Assembly (NCBI RefSeq): GCF_000507185.2 | Contig: NZ_AYTM02000002.1 | Span: 643,501-707,500 of the forward strand | Direction of reading: 5' to 3' | Length of the DNA: 64,000 nt | DNA from: Pseudomonas syringae KCTC 12500 | Lineage (GTDB): Bacteria; Pseudomonadota; Gammaproteobacteria; Pseudomonadales; Pseudomonadaceae | In this document: piece after piece, positions 49,952-58,203 of the stretch | Numbering within the stretch: position 1 is the first letter of the stretch | Layout of the letters: every line of letters begins with the position of its first letter | Program-made: the position numbers and the translations under genes | Notes under the pieces: model-generated | The model's database searches: none | Told to the model about the DNA's origin: nothing | What the model saw: the letters and a program-made list of their open reading frames with translations, nothing else

Positions 49952-51243
49952 GGTTTGAACAGCGCCGCTATCGCCCGAGGGCAGGACGGAAAATAGAAAT
50001 GCACGTAGGACGCGGTCAGGCGACCCAGGCGATAAACCGCTTCTGCGCCGCGTCCGCCATTGGGGCTGACGCCGCGCGCGATCGGCTGCAGCTCGGTGCT
50101 GGTCAGCGAATGATGATAAGTGTGACCGTGCAGCGTGCCCTCGGGTAACTCGACGGCTTGCAAGGCCAGCGCCGCCAGACGCTTCTGCATGACGGCGTCA
50201 CCGGACAGCAAACCGACCAGTTCGGCACGCACGCCCTCGACATCGGTCAAGGCTTCGAGCAAATAGAGCATGCCGCCGCACTCGGCCAGAATCGGCTTGC
50301 CGGCAATATGGTGAGCCCTGATCGAAGCCTGCATCGCGCCATTGGCGGCCAGCGCGACGTGGTGCAGCTCCGGGTAACCACCTGGCAGGTACAGGCTGTC
50401 GGCGTCGGGCAACTCGCGATCATGGATCGGCGAGAAGAAACTCAGCTCGGCACCCATGTTCCTCAGCAGGTCCAGACTCGCGCCATACAGAAAGGCAAAG
50501 GCCTCGTCGCGCGCGATGGCGATGCGTACGCCGCGCAGCAGCGGCTCGACCTGAACCGGGTCGGGCGCAGTGAAGGTCACGGCCGGCGGCAAGGCCACTT
50601 CACAGGTGCTGGCAAGCGCCGCAGCCGCCATGTCCAGACGCACGTCCAGATCGTTGAGCTCACTGGCCTGGACCAGCCCCAGATGGCGGCTGGGCAGTTC
50701 GAAGCCGACTTCCCGGGACAGTGCGCCGTACCAGCGCAGGCCTTCGGTCAGGCTGTTCTCCAGCAATTGCGCATGGCGTACCGTGCCGACGCGATTGGCC
50801 AGCACACCGGCGAACGGCAGATCAGGCTGATAGCGCGCCAGGCCCAGCGCCAGTGCGCCAAACGTCTGCGCCATGGCCGTGCCGTCGATCACACCGAGTA
50901 CCGGCACGCCAAAATGCCGGGCCAGGTCGGCGCTCGACGGCGTGCCATCGAACAGGCCCATGACCCCCTCGATCAGAATCAGGTCCGCCTCATCAGCCGC
51001 TTCCCACAACAAGCGACGGCTTTCATCCGCACCGACCATCCACATGTCCAGTTGATAGACCGGCGCTCCACTGGCCCGCTCGAGAATCATCGGGTCGAGG
51101 AAGTCCGGGCCGCACTTGAACACCCGGACCTTGCGCCCCTGGTTGCGGTGCAGGCGTGCCAGTGCAGCGGTCACCGTGGTTTTGCCTTGCCCGGAGGCAG
51201 GCGCAGCGATCAATACTGCCGGGCAATCACGCGGGGCTCTCAT
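49948..51243 (-). CDS. cobB: Cobyrinate a,c-diamide synthase
   Basis: 431 residues. ATPase part with IAAPASGQGKTTVTAALARL near 12 and VFKCGPDFLDPMIL near 39; amidotransferase part with the nucleophile Cys in PILAECGGMLYLLE near 330 and HTYHHS near 385. It amidates the a and c acetates. Not to be confused with the CobB sirtuin. It begins 25 bp after cobO. Confidence 0.95.
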   Translation of the reverse strand: MRAPRDCPAVLIAAPASGQGKTTVTAALARLHRNQGRKVRVFKCGPDFLDPMILERASGAPVYQLDMWMVGADESRRLLWEAADEADLILIEGVMGLFDGTPSSADLARHFGVPVLGVIDGTAMAQTFGALALGLARYQPDLPFAGVLANRVGTVRHAQLLENSLTEGLRWYGALSREVGFELPSRHLGLVQASELNDLDVRLDMAAAALASTCEVALPPAVTFTAPDPVQVEPLLRGVRIAIARDEAFAFLYGASLDLLRNMGAELSFFSPIHDRELPDADSLYLPGGYPELHHVALAANGAMQASIRAHHIAGKPILAECGGMLYLLEALTDVEGVRAELVGLLSGDAVMQKRLAALALQAVELPEGTLHGHTYHHSLTSTELQPIARGVSPNGGRGAEAVYRLGRLTASYVHFYFPSCPRAIAALFKP

Positions 51244-51268
51244 TGCAATGCGCTCAATGATGAAGGGG

Positions 51269-51880
51269 TCACAGCTCGATACCTTTCTGCGCGCGAATAC
51301 CGGCCTGAAACGCGTGCTTGACCACGCCGATCTCGGAAACGGTATCGGCCAGGTCGATCAATTCGGCTTTGGCGCCGCGGCCAGTCACCAATACGTGCTG
51401 CATCGGCGGACGTGCCTGCAGATCGCTCAGCACCTGTTCAAGGTCGAGGTAGCCATGTTTGAGGGCGATGTTCAGTTCGTCGAGCACCACCAGACCAATG
51501 GCCGGATCGCGAAGCATTTCCTGAGACACGGCCCAGGCGGCTTCAGCGGCGGCGATGTCACGCTGGCGATCCTGGGTTTCCCAGGTGAAGCCCTCGCCCA
51601 TCACGTGATAGCGCACCTGCTCGGGGAAACGGCGGAAAAACATTTCTTCGCCCGTGCTGTTGCGGCCCTTGATGAACTGCACCACACCACACTGCATGTC
51701 GTGGCCCATGGCCCGGGCGAGCATGCCGAATGCCGAACTGCTCTTGCCCTTGCCATTGCCGGTCAATACCAGCAGCAGGCCGCACTCGTTGGGCGAGCTG
51801 GCAATACGCTGGTCCATGAAGGCTTTCTTGCGCTGCATGCGCGCCAGATGGCGTTCGTCGCGTTCGGGGGATTCGTTCAT
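51269..51880 (-). CDS. cobO: Corrinoid adenosyltransferase (CobO/CobA type)
   Basis: 203 residues from MNESPERDERHLARMQRKK. P-loop LVLTGNGKGKSSSAFGMLARA, VQFIKGR, and VVLDELNIALKHGYLDL. It adenosylates Co(I) corrinoids using ATP. First gene of the operon, about 100 bp downstream of the cobalamin riboswitch. The frame to 51952 adds sequence with no similarity and is rejected. Confidence 0.95.
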   Translation of the reverse strand: MNESPERDERHLARMQRKKAFMDQRIASSPNECGLLLVLTGNGKGKSSSAFGMLARAMGHDMQCGVVQFIKGRNSTGEEMFFRRFPEQVRYHVMGEGFTWETQDRQRDIAAAEAAWAVSQEMLRDPAIGLVVLDELNIALKHGYLDLEQVLSDLQARPPMQHVLVTGRGAKAELIDLADTVSEIGVVKHAFQAGIRAQKGIEL

Positions 51881-51984
51881 CTGGGTTCTCCGCTCGGGGC
51901 AGGCGACAACAGACGGAAGGACAGCACTGGACAGCACGGCAACGCCCTGCACAGAACATCACCCTCCGTGATGTCATTGAATGA

Positions 51985-52170
51985 TTCAGGCCGGTCTCCG
52001 GGCTCATGAGCGGGTCACCCCGGCTGCGCGCCTTCCCATGTCGAAACACAGTGGCGTCAGGCACAGCCTTGACTCATTTACCGTTGCGGGGGCAGCGCCG
52101 GGATCGGATCTGTCGACCCACACCGGCTTCCCTGTTTCACTCTGCCAATCGAGGATTGCAGAGCACCTGA
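51985..52170 (-). ncRNA. Cobalamin riboswitch controlling the cob operon
   Basis: Read on the minus strand, the conserved elements come in order: AGGTGC, GGGAAGCCGGTGTGG, GCTGCCCCCGCAACGGTAAA (complement of 52080-52092 and flanks), the B12 box GCCACTG (complement of 52049-52055), and the 3' half ending in GAGCCCGGAGACCGGCC. This is the standard cobalamin (B12-element) riboswitch core. It should lower cobO-to-cobS expression when adenosylcobalamin is plentiful. The exact ends are approximate. Confidence 0.95.
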
Positions 52171-52304
52171 AACAAACCGCGAAGGGTAGAGGGTTGGACC
52201 GGGAGCGTCAATCGACACCGTCGCCGCGGAACGTTATTGAACCTAGCGGGTTGGCGGCGCCTCTATCAGTTACTGGACCACGCCTTTGTTAATGGAGATC
52301 GATC

Positions 52305-53633
52305 ATGTTCAAACTCAGACCCCACTACGCAGTGTTGCTGCTGGTCGCCGGCGGCCTCGCTGCCTGCGGCGAGTCGTCGAGCCTGCAAGTCTCGGATGGA
52401 ACAGGCCCCTCGCCCAAGCTGCCGGAGCCCAACAAGACGCTGATTCCGACCGTCAACATCGCACCCGCCGTAGGCTGGGAAAAAGGCGCCAAGCCGGTCG
52501 CCGCGCCGGGCACACAAGTGGCTGCGTTCGCCGAAAACCTTGATCACCCGCGCTGGCTGTATGTGTTGCCCAACGGTGACGTGCTGGTGGCAGAAACCAA
52601 TTCGCCCGCCAAACCGGATGACTCCAAAGGCATTCGCGGCTGGGTGATGGAAAAAGTCATGGGCCGCGCCGGTGCCGGTGTGCCCAGCGCCAACCGCATT
52701 ACCTTGCTGCGCGACGTGGACAAGGACGGTGTGGCAGAGACCCGCACGGTTTTCCTGCAAAACCTCAATTCGCCGTTCGGCATGACCCTGGTGGGCAACA
52801 AGCTGTATGTCGCCGACACCGACCGCCTGATCAGCTTCCCTTATGAATCCGGGCAGACCTCGATCAGCGCGCAAGCGACCAAGGTCGTCGACCTGCCGGG
52901 CGGTACGCTCAATCACCACTGGACCAAGAACGTCATCGCCAGCAAGGATGGCAGCAAGCTGTACGTGACCGTGGGCTCCAACAGCAACGTGGCCGAGAAC
53001 GGCATGGACAAGGAAGAAGGTCGTGCGGCGATCTGGGAAGTGGACGCGGCTACCGGTAACCACCGGATCTTCGCTTCCGGCCTGCGCAACCCCAACGGCA
53101 TGGATTGGGAACCGAAGACCGGCAAACTGTGGACGGCGGTCAACGAGCGCGACGAGATCGGCAGCGATCTGGTGCCTGACTACGTGACCTCGGTGCAGGA
53201 CGGCGCATTCTACGGCTGGCCTTACAGCTACTACGGCCAACACGTCGACGAGCGCGTCAAGCCGCAGAACCCGGCACTGGTCGCCAAGGCGATTGCCCCG
53301 GATTACGCAGTCGGTCCACACACCGCCTCGCTGGGCCTGGTGTTCGCCGACGGCAAGACACTGGCTGCACCGTTCAACGAAGGTCTGTTCATTGGCCAGC
53401 ACGGCTCGTGGAACCGCAAACCGCACAGCGGCTACAAGGTGGTGTTCATTCCATTCAGTGGCGGCAAACCCAACGGCACACCGGTCGATGTGTTGACCGG
53501 TTTCCTCAACAAGGATGAAAAAGCCATGGGTCGTCCGGTTGGCGTAGTCAATGACCAGCGCGGCGGATTGCTGGTGGCCGACGATGTCGGCAACAAGATC
53601 TGGCGCGTGACATCCGCCAAGGCTGCTCAGTAA
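52305..53633 (+). CDS. PQQ-dependent sugar dehydrogenase-like lipoprotein (sorbosone dehydrogenase family)
   Basis: 442 residues. Lipoprotein signal peptide with lipobox LAAC (Cys21). A six-bladed beta-propeller follows: [82 protein letters not shown] and [18 protein letters not shown], matching the soluble aldose/L-sorbosone dehydrogenase family. It probably oxidises a sugar in the periplasm; the substrate and use of PQQ are not proven. GGAG lies 8 nt before the ATG. It is transcribed away from the riboswitch. Confidence 0.85.
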   Translation: MFKLRPHYAVLLLVAGGLAACGESSSLQVSDGTGPSPKLPEPNKTLIPTVNIAPAVGWEKGAKPVAAPGTQVAAFAENLDHPRWLYVLPNGDVLVAETNSPAKPDDSKGIRGWVMEKVMGRAGAGVPSANRITLLRDVDKDGVAETRTVFLQNLNSPFGMTLVGNKLYVADTDRLISFPYESGQTSISAQATKVVDLPGGTLNHHWTKNVIASKDGSKLYVTVGSNSNVAENGMDKEEGRAAIWEVDAATGNHRIFASGLRNPNGMDWEPKTGKLWTAVNERDEIGSDLVPDYVTSVQDGAFYGWPYSYYGQHVDERVKPQNPALVAKAIAPDYAVGPHTASLGLVFADGKTLAAPFNEGLFIGQHGSWNRKPHSGYKVVFIPFSGGKPNGTPVDVLTGFLNKDEKAMGRPVGVVNDQRGGLLVADDVGNKIWRVTSAKAAQ

Positions 53634-53712
53634 CGCCGAGCGTAGAGGTTTGACGCAGAGCGTCGGACGATAGTTGAGATCATCGTTCCCTACGCTCAGC
53701 ACTCGGCGTTAC
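53631..53712. repeat. Imperfect inverted repeat after the sugar dehydrogenase gene
   Basis: TAACGCCGAGCGTAG at the left pairs with the right arm that ends in CACTCGGCGTTA. The interior contains GACGCAGAGCGTCGGACGAT, related to the repeats near 40.9 and 62.2 kb. It may also end transcription of the dehydrogenase gene. Confidence 0.5.
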
Positions 53713-53766
53713 ACACAAGTCCTGGAGAGCCCGGAATACGTGCCTTTCAGGGTTCAGCCCGAAGGG

Positions 53767-53858
53767 CGTAGGAGCGAACTTGTTCGCGAAGGCGGTGTTT
53801 CAGAAGATGCATTTTCGGCGATCATACAGGCCCTTTCGCGAACAAGTTCGCTCCTACG
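53767..53858. repeat. REP doublet (REPIN) of the GTAGGAGCGAACTTGTTCGC family
   Basis: A perfect 24-bp inverted pair: the left arm at 53767-53790 begins CGTAGGAGCGAACTTGTTCG, and the right arm at 53835-53858 is its exact complement. They are separated by 44 bp. This is the well-known pseudomonad REP consensus; pairs in this orientation are mobilised by RAYT transposases. Confidence 0.85.
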
Positions 53859-53889
53859 GCCTACGGCCAGAATCAAAAGCAGACTTAGG

Positions 53890-53972
53890 TGTGACGTTGA
53901 GCGCTCCGCGTGGGCGTGGGCATGCAGTTCTGGACGCTCTTGAGCGCGCGCAGAGCAATCAGCGCGAAGCGC
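53890..53972. repeat. Second repeat block sharing a 20-mer with the 40.9-kb cluster
   Basis: GCATGCAGTTCTGGACGCTC at 53920-53939 is identical to 40921-40940; GAGCGCTCCGCGT just before it is a family variant. It reaches the end of the neighbouring NlpC/P60 gene. Confidence 0.6.
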
Positions 53973-54518
53973 TTAAGGCCGATTCTGCGCCAGGCTGGAG
54001 GGCTGAATTACGCGCTTGGCGTTGAGGTAGGCTCTCTGCCAGTAAGGCTTGTCGAGGCTGTCGAGCTTGACCGTGCCGCCGGTGGCAGGTGCATGCACGA
54101 AGCGGCCTTCGCCGACATAGATCCCGGCGTGGGACACCTGAGAACCGCCCGATGTGGCGAAGAACACCAGATCACCTGACTGCAATTGCTCGCGACGAAT
54201 ATTCGGTGCGCCCATCACGATCATCTCGCGCGTGGAACGCGGCAGGGAAATGCCCGCCGCATCACGATAGACATAACCTATAAGACCGCTGCAATCGAAA
54301 CCGGAGTCAGGCGTGTTGCCGCCCCAGCGATAAGGCGTGCCAACCAGCCCCAACGCACGAAACAGGACGTCTTCGGCAGCCGGAGAGAGAATCTGGGGAG
54401 GTGCAGTGACCACCGGACGCTGAACGATCCGGGGCGCTTTGGGCGGAGGCGGCGCACTGGCGCAGGCACCGAGCAACGCAGCAACAGAGATGACTAACAG
54501 CCGCAACGCAATCGACAT
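53973..54518 (-). CDS. NlpC/P60 (C40) peptidoglycan endopeptidase, lipoprotein
   Basis: 181 residues. Lipobox LLGAC (Cys19), a Pro-rich linker, then the NlpC/P60 domain with catalytic Cys76 in FDCSGLIGYVY, His130 in VSHAGIYVG and the third residue His142 in FVHAPA. It would cleave the gamma-D-Glu-mDAP bond in peptide stems, as E. coli Spr/MepS does. Paralogue of the next gene. No strong ribosome site separates the ATG at 54518 from a GTG at 54524. Confidence 0.9.
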   Translation of the reverse strand: MSIALRLLVISVAALLGACASAPPPPKAPRIVQRPVVTAPPQILSPAAEDVLFRALGLVGTPYRWGGNTPDSGFDCSGLIGYVYRDAAGISLPRSTREMIVMGAPNIRREQLQSGDLVFFATSGGSQVSHAGIYVGEGRFVHAPATGGTVKLDSLDKPYWQRAYLNAKRVIQPSSLAQNRP

Positions 54519-54575
54519 AACCACAACAACCCATCCGGATGCGGCTTACGCTGCCGAGAAGCTCAAAAACGCAGA

Positions 54576-54591
54576 AAGACCCGAAGGTCTT
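54576..54591 (-). terminator. Terminator after the second NlpC/P60 gene
   Basis: On the minus strand AAGACC-TTCG-GGTCTT, with a GTTTTT run a few nt later, in the 89-bp gap between the paralogues. Confidence 0.5.
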
Positions 54592-54607
54592 GTACTGCGC
54601 GTTCTAT

Positions 54608-55336
54608 TTATTTACGCCGCTTGGACGCGGTCTTGACTGTAGTCGAAGTCATCGCCGTTGTCTGCGTGACTTCAGGTGTCGATTTTACTGCAACAGTACC
54701 TGGGGCCATCGCCAGAGGCCGCTTGGCCTCGATGAAGGTCTTGCTCCAGTAGGCGTCATCAAGGCTGTCGATGCGCACACCGCCGCTGCGGCGACTGCTG
54801 GAGTGGATGAACTGCCGATTACCGGCGTAGATCGCTGCGTGGCTGACCTGACCGCGACCGCGGGTACTGAAGAACAGCACATCGCCCGGCTGAAGCTTGT
54901 TGCGCGCCACCAGAGGTGCGTCGACGTTGATCATTTCACGCGTGGAACGTGGCAGGCTCATGCCGGCCTCTTCGCGAAACAGATAACCGATGAAGCCGCT
55001 GCAATCGAAACCCGAAGAAGTCGACGTGCCGCCGAACTTGTAGCGTGTGCCGATCAGCGACTTGCCACGCTCCAGGATGCTGTCGGCCAGGGCCGGCAGT
55101 TGGTAAGACCTGTTATCAGCGAACTGGGACAGTTCGTCTTCGGTAGCGAGCTCGTCCTGCAGGACTGCCGCGTCGGCGCGACGGGCTGCGGACTGGGCGT
55201 TGGCATTGATTGCGCTCTGATAGCGTGGAACTGGCTGGGCCTGTTCCTGCTGTGCGACCGGCATATTGGCCGAGCAACCGAAGAGAAATGTAACGAGTGC
55301 GAGAGGCACGAGGGGTGCGAAGCGAACAACTTGCAT
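54608..55336 (-). CDS. NlpC/P60 (C40) peptidoglycan endopeptidase, lipoprotein (second copy)
   Basis: 242 residues. Lipobox LFGC (Cys21), a helical linker of about 70 residues, then the NlpC/P60 domain with Cys112 in FDCSGFIGYLF, the His in VSHAAIYAG and the His in QFIHSSS. A basic Thr/Lys-rich tail ends the protein. It shares GTRYKFGG and LPRSTREMI motifs with its neighbour, showing tandem duplication. Likely a cell-wall hydrolase for growth or separation. Confidence 0.9.
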   Translation of the reverse strand: MQVVRFAPLVPLALVTFLFGCSANMPVAQQEQAQPVPRYQSAINANAQSAARRADAAVLQDELATEDELSQFADNRSYQLPALADSILERGKSLIGTRYKFGGTSTSSGFDCSGFIGYLFREEAGMSLPRSTREMINVDAPLVARNKLQPGDVLFFSTRGRGQVSHAAIYAGNRQFIHSSSRRSGGVRIDSLDDAYWSKTFIEAKRPLAMAPGTVAVKSTPEVTQTTAMTSTTVKTASKRRK

Positions 55337-55411
55337 GGGCACAACCGTGACTGACTAGTTAAGATGGCGAGACTATGCCTTTTATGAAGGTGATTTGCAA
55401 ATTCAATCGAA

Positions 55412-56176
55412 CTAGATGTGACTTATGAGTTCGGCCATGACATGTGCCGCGCGGTACGGTAAAAAGACGTCCATCTGCGCGCTGTGATCCGTCGGCTGCG
55501 GATTGATTTCTGCGGTAAAACCCCCGGAAACCCTGGTGCGAATGACAGGTTCGTGAATGTAGGGGAAGCTTGCGGTGGTGCCGATACTCAGGACCGCGTC
55601 ATAGCCTTTAGCCAGCTCTTCATGCAGTGTTTCCAGCGCTTTTTCGGGGAGCATTTCCTGAAAAAGAACGACGGACGGTCGCAAAATGCCACTACATGCC
55701 GGGCATAAGGGGGGCAAAGGGCGCTGCAAGTGCTCGCTCAATTGAGAATCCTCAGCACCGCAGGATTGGCAAAACAGTGGCGAGAGTTGCCCGTGAATTT
55801 CGATCAGGCGCTCCGGCGGACTGCCCGCCGCGCGATGGTAACCGTCGACGTTCTGGGTCAGTACCCAGCACTCGGGTTTGATGCGCTGCAACTGGGCGAT
55901 GGCGTAATGCGCGACATTCGGCTCGCCACCCAGGCACGCCTTGCCCAGTTCGGCGATGTATTTCCAGCACAGCTCAGGGTCACGACGCAGCATGGGCCCG
56001 GACAGGGCCATTTCGATAGGCAGGCCATCGTCGGTCTTGCCATTGTAGAGCCCGCCCACGCCACGATAGGTCGGCAGCCCTGAATCGGCAGACAGCCCCG
56101 CCCCGGTGATCACCAGAATCCGCCGTGCATGGCGCAAGGCAGCCGCCGTCTGCATCAACAGCGCCTGATCTACCAC
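55412..56176 (-). CDS. Sir2-family NAD-dependent protein deacylase
   Basis: 254 residues. Sirtuin motifs: ITGAGLSADSGLPTYRG near 23, TQNVDGYHRAAG near 106, the catalytic His in IEIHG, two Cys pairs for zinc (CQSC and CPAC), and LSIGTTASFPY near 195. It removes acyl groups from lysines with NAD. The GTG start at 56176 overlaps the hda stop by 7 bp, so the two are likely co-translated. No ribosome site stands out beyond GAG-rich bases within hda. Confidence 0.9.
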   Translation of the reverse strand: MVDQALLMQTAAALRHARRILVITGAGLSADSGLPTYRGVGGLYNGKTDDGLPIEMALSGPMLRRDPELCWKYIAELGKACLGGEPNVAHYAIAQLQRIKPECWVLTQNVDGYHRAAGSPPERLIEIHGQLSPLFCQSCGAEDSQLSEHLQRPLPPLCPACSGILRPSVVLFQEMLPEKALETLHEELAKGYDAVLSIGTTASFPYIHEPVIRTRVSGGFTAEINPQPTDHSAQMDVFLPYRAAHVMAELISHI

Positions 56177-56874
56177 CCGAGGGTCTCTTTAAGGAAGGGA
56201 ATGGTCAGCTTGCGCTTTTCCTGGAGTGACGCCTGATCGAGGCGCTCGAGCAATTCGAACAACGCGCTCATGCTGCGTGTACCACGCGTCAGGATGAAAT
56301 GCCCGACATCGTCGGTCAGGTGCAGGCCCCGGCGTGAAGCACGCAGTTGCAAGGCGCGCAGCTTGTCTTCGTCGGACAGCCCGCGCATCTGGAACACCAA
56401 TGCCATGGTCAGGCGCGATTTCAGGTCGGGAAGCTTTACCGGCAGTTCGCGGGGCGATTTGGACGCGGCAATCAGCAGGCGACGCCCGCTGTCACGCAGA
56501 CGATTGAACAGATGAAACAGCGCTTCTTCCCAGTCCGGCTTGCCGACGATCGCCTGCAGGTCGTCCAGACACACCAGCTCATATTGCTCCAGATGATCGA
56601 ACAGCTCGATGCCTTCATCTATCACTTCGGCCAGCGGCAGATACACCGCAGGCTCACCAAGCTGTTCGAAACGCAGGCAGGCAGCCTGCAGCAGGTGCGT
56701 GCGCCCTACCCCGTCCTTGCCCCACAGATAGATGAGGCTTTCGGTCCAGCCAGCGTCGGCTTCGCACAGCCGCTCGACATAGCCGAGTGCAGCGGCGTTG
56801 GCGCCTGGATAGTAATTGACGAAAGTGGCGTCATCACGCAGACGCACACTCAGGGGCAGCTGAATCGGTTTCAT
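56170..56874 (-). CDS. hda: DnaA regulatory inactivator Hda
   Basis: 234 residues from MKPIQLPLSVRLRDDATFVNYYPG, which contains the clamp-binding motif QLPLSV. AAA+ domain: GKDGVGRTHLLQAA (Arg in place of the Walker A Lys, as usual for Hda), LVCLDDLQAI as Walker B, and the DnaA-like lid. With the DNA-loaded sliding clamp it triggers ATP hydrolysis by DnaA and prevents over-initiation. The frame to 56970 has no conserved extension. Confidence 0.93.
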   Translation of the reverse strand: MKPIQLPLSVRLRDDATFVNYYPGANAAALGYVERLCEADAGWTESLIYLWGKDGVGRTHLLQAACLRFEQLGEPAVYLPLAEVIDEGIELFDHLEQYELVCLDDLQAIVGKPDWEEALFHLFNRLRDSGRRLLIAASKSPRELPVKLPDLKSRLTMALVFQMRGLSDEDKLRALQLRASRRGLHLTDDVGHFILTRGTRSMSALFELLERLDQASLQEKRKLTIPFLKETLGW

Positions 56875-57053
56875 GCTGACTAACGGCTCATGCAAACCGT
56901 CAAGGGCCTCTGTGTAAAGAGCGCAAAGTTTATACCCGTGACGCTGGTCGCACAATGCGACAGACCTCAAGCAAAATCAAAGGTTTGCGTCAGGGTGAGT
57001 AAAGCGCCGCCCAGTACGGGGCGTTTGAAGGCGGGCATGCACTCAGGGCATGA

Positions 57054-57081
57054 GCCTCTTCACCGGTCGGCGAAGAGGCTT
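57054..57081 (-). terminator. Possible terminator after perM
   Basis: A 9-bp stem AGCCTCTTC/GAAGAGGCT with a 10-nt loop, 10 bp after the perM stop. No clear U-run. Confidence 0.4.
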
Positions 57082-57090
57082 GCGTCGACC

Positions 57091-58164
57091 TTACAGCTCC
57101 GGATCTTCCGCGCCTGCGTAGATTTCCGAGTCCTTGTACAGATCATGCATGTGACGCACCAGCACCATGATCACCGCCGCCACCGGCAGGGCCAGCAGAA
57201 TGCCGGTAAAGCCGAACAGCTCGCCACCTGCCAGAATCGCGAAGATGACCGCGACCGGGTGCAGGCCGATGCGATCACCGACCAGCAATGGCGTCAGCAC
57301 CATCCCCTCCAGCGCCTGACCGATCATGAACACCGCCACAATCCCCATCATCGGGTACAGGTCACCGCCAAACTGGAACAGCCCGGCCACCAGCGCCGAA
57401 CCGATACCGATCACGAAACCCATGTAAGGCACGATGGCCGCCAGACCGGCAATGACGCCGATCAGCAGGCCCAGTTCCAGCCCGACCAGCATCAGACCGG
57501 CCGCGTAGATCACGCCAAGGCCGACCATCACCAGCAACTGACCGCGTATGAACGCGCCCAATACTTCATGGCACTCGCCCGCCAGCTTGACGATTTGCGC
57601 TTCACGCTGACGCGGCAGCAGACCACGAATCTTGCCGGTCATGATGTCCCAGTCGCGCAGCAGGTAGAAACACACCACGGGAATCAGCACCAGGTTGGTC
57701 AGCCAGCCGATCAGCGCAAGGCTGGACGCAGTAGCCTGGGACAGCACGATAGAGACGATGTCCCCGGCCTGGCCCATATGCTCGGAGATGGCTGCCTTGA
57801 TCTTGTCGAACTTCCAGAACCCGTCTGCCAGCCCGAACTTGGCCTGAACCCACGGCAACGCCGCGTGTTGCAGCCAGTCGAGAATCTGCGGCGCCAGTTC
57901 GTAGAGGCGGAACAACTGCTTGGCCAGCATCGGTACCAGAATCAGCAGCAACGCCATCAGCACCAGCGTGAACAGCCCGAAAACGACCACCACGCTCAGG
58001 GTTCTGGACAGTCCGGCGCGCTCCAGTCGATCCACCAGCGGATCGCCCATATAGGCCAGTAGCAATGCCACCAGAAAGGGAGTGAGGATTGGGTGCAACA
58101 GCACCACGAATGCGACCAGCAAGGCCAGGCCGCCGATCCAGAACCAACGCCGCATATCAGTCAT
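57091..58164 (-). CDS. AI-2E family (PerM-type) membrane transporter
   Basis: 357 residues. About eight membrane helices with the family segments LHPILTPFLVALLLAYMGDPLVDRLERAG near 22, LLRDWDIMTGKIRGLLP and GFVIGIGSALVAGLFQFG. Members include the quorum-signal exporter TqsA and sodium/proton antiporters; the role here is unknown. AGGG lies 6 nt before the ATG at 58164. It is downstream of the DUF2066 gene with 39 bp between them and upstream of hda on the same strand. Confidence 0.88.
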   Translation of the reverse strand: MTDMRRWFWIGGLALLVAFVVLLHPILTPFLVALLLAYMGDPLVDRLERAGLSRTLSVVVVFGLFTLVLMALLLILVPMLAKQLFRLYELAPQILDWLQHAALPWVQAKFGLADGFWKFDKIKAAISEHMGQAGDIVSIVLSQATASSLALIGWLTNLVLIPVVCFYLLRDWDIMTGKIRGLLPRQREAQIVKLAGECHEVLGAFIRGQLLVMVGLGVIYAAGLMLVGLELGLLIGVIAGLAAIVPYMGFVIGIGSALVAGLFQFGGDLYPMMGIVAVFMIGQALEGMVLTPLLVGDRIGLHPVAVIFAILAGGELFGFTGILLALPVAAVIMVLVRHMHDLYKDSEIYAGAEDPEL

Positions 58165-58203
58165 CAATATCCCTCAAGCCAATAGAAAAGCGTTCTTGCC
58201 GGG

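Noticed and set aside
51985..52170. Possible short coding frames in the leader of cobO
   Set aside because: The sequence is explained by the conserved cobalamin riboswitch core.
56170..56874. Broken Walker A in Hda (GKDGVGRTH)
   Set aside because: Arg at this position is usual for Hda and does not indicate a defective gene.
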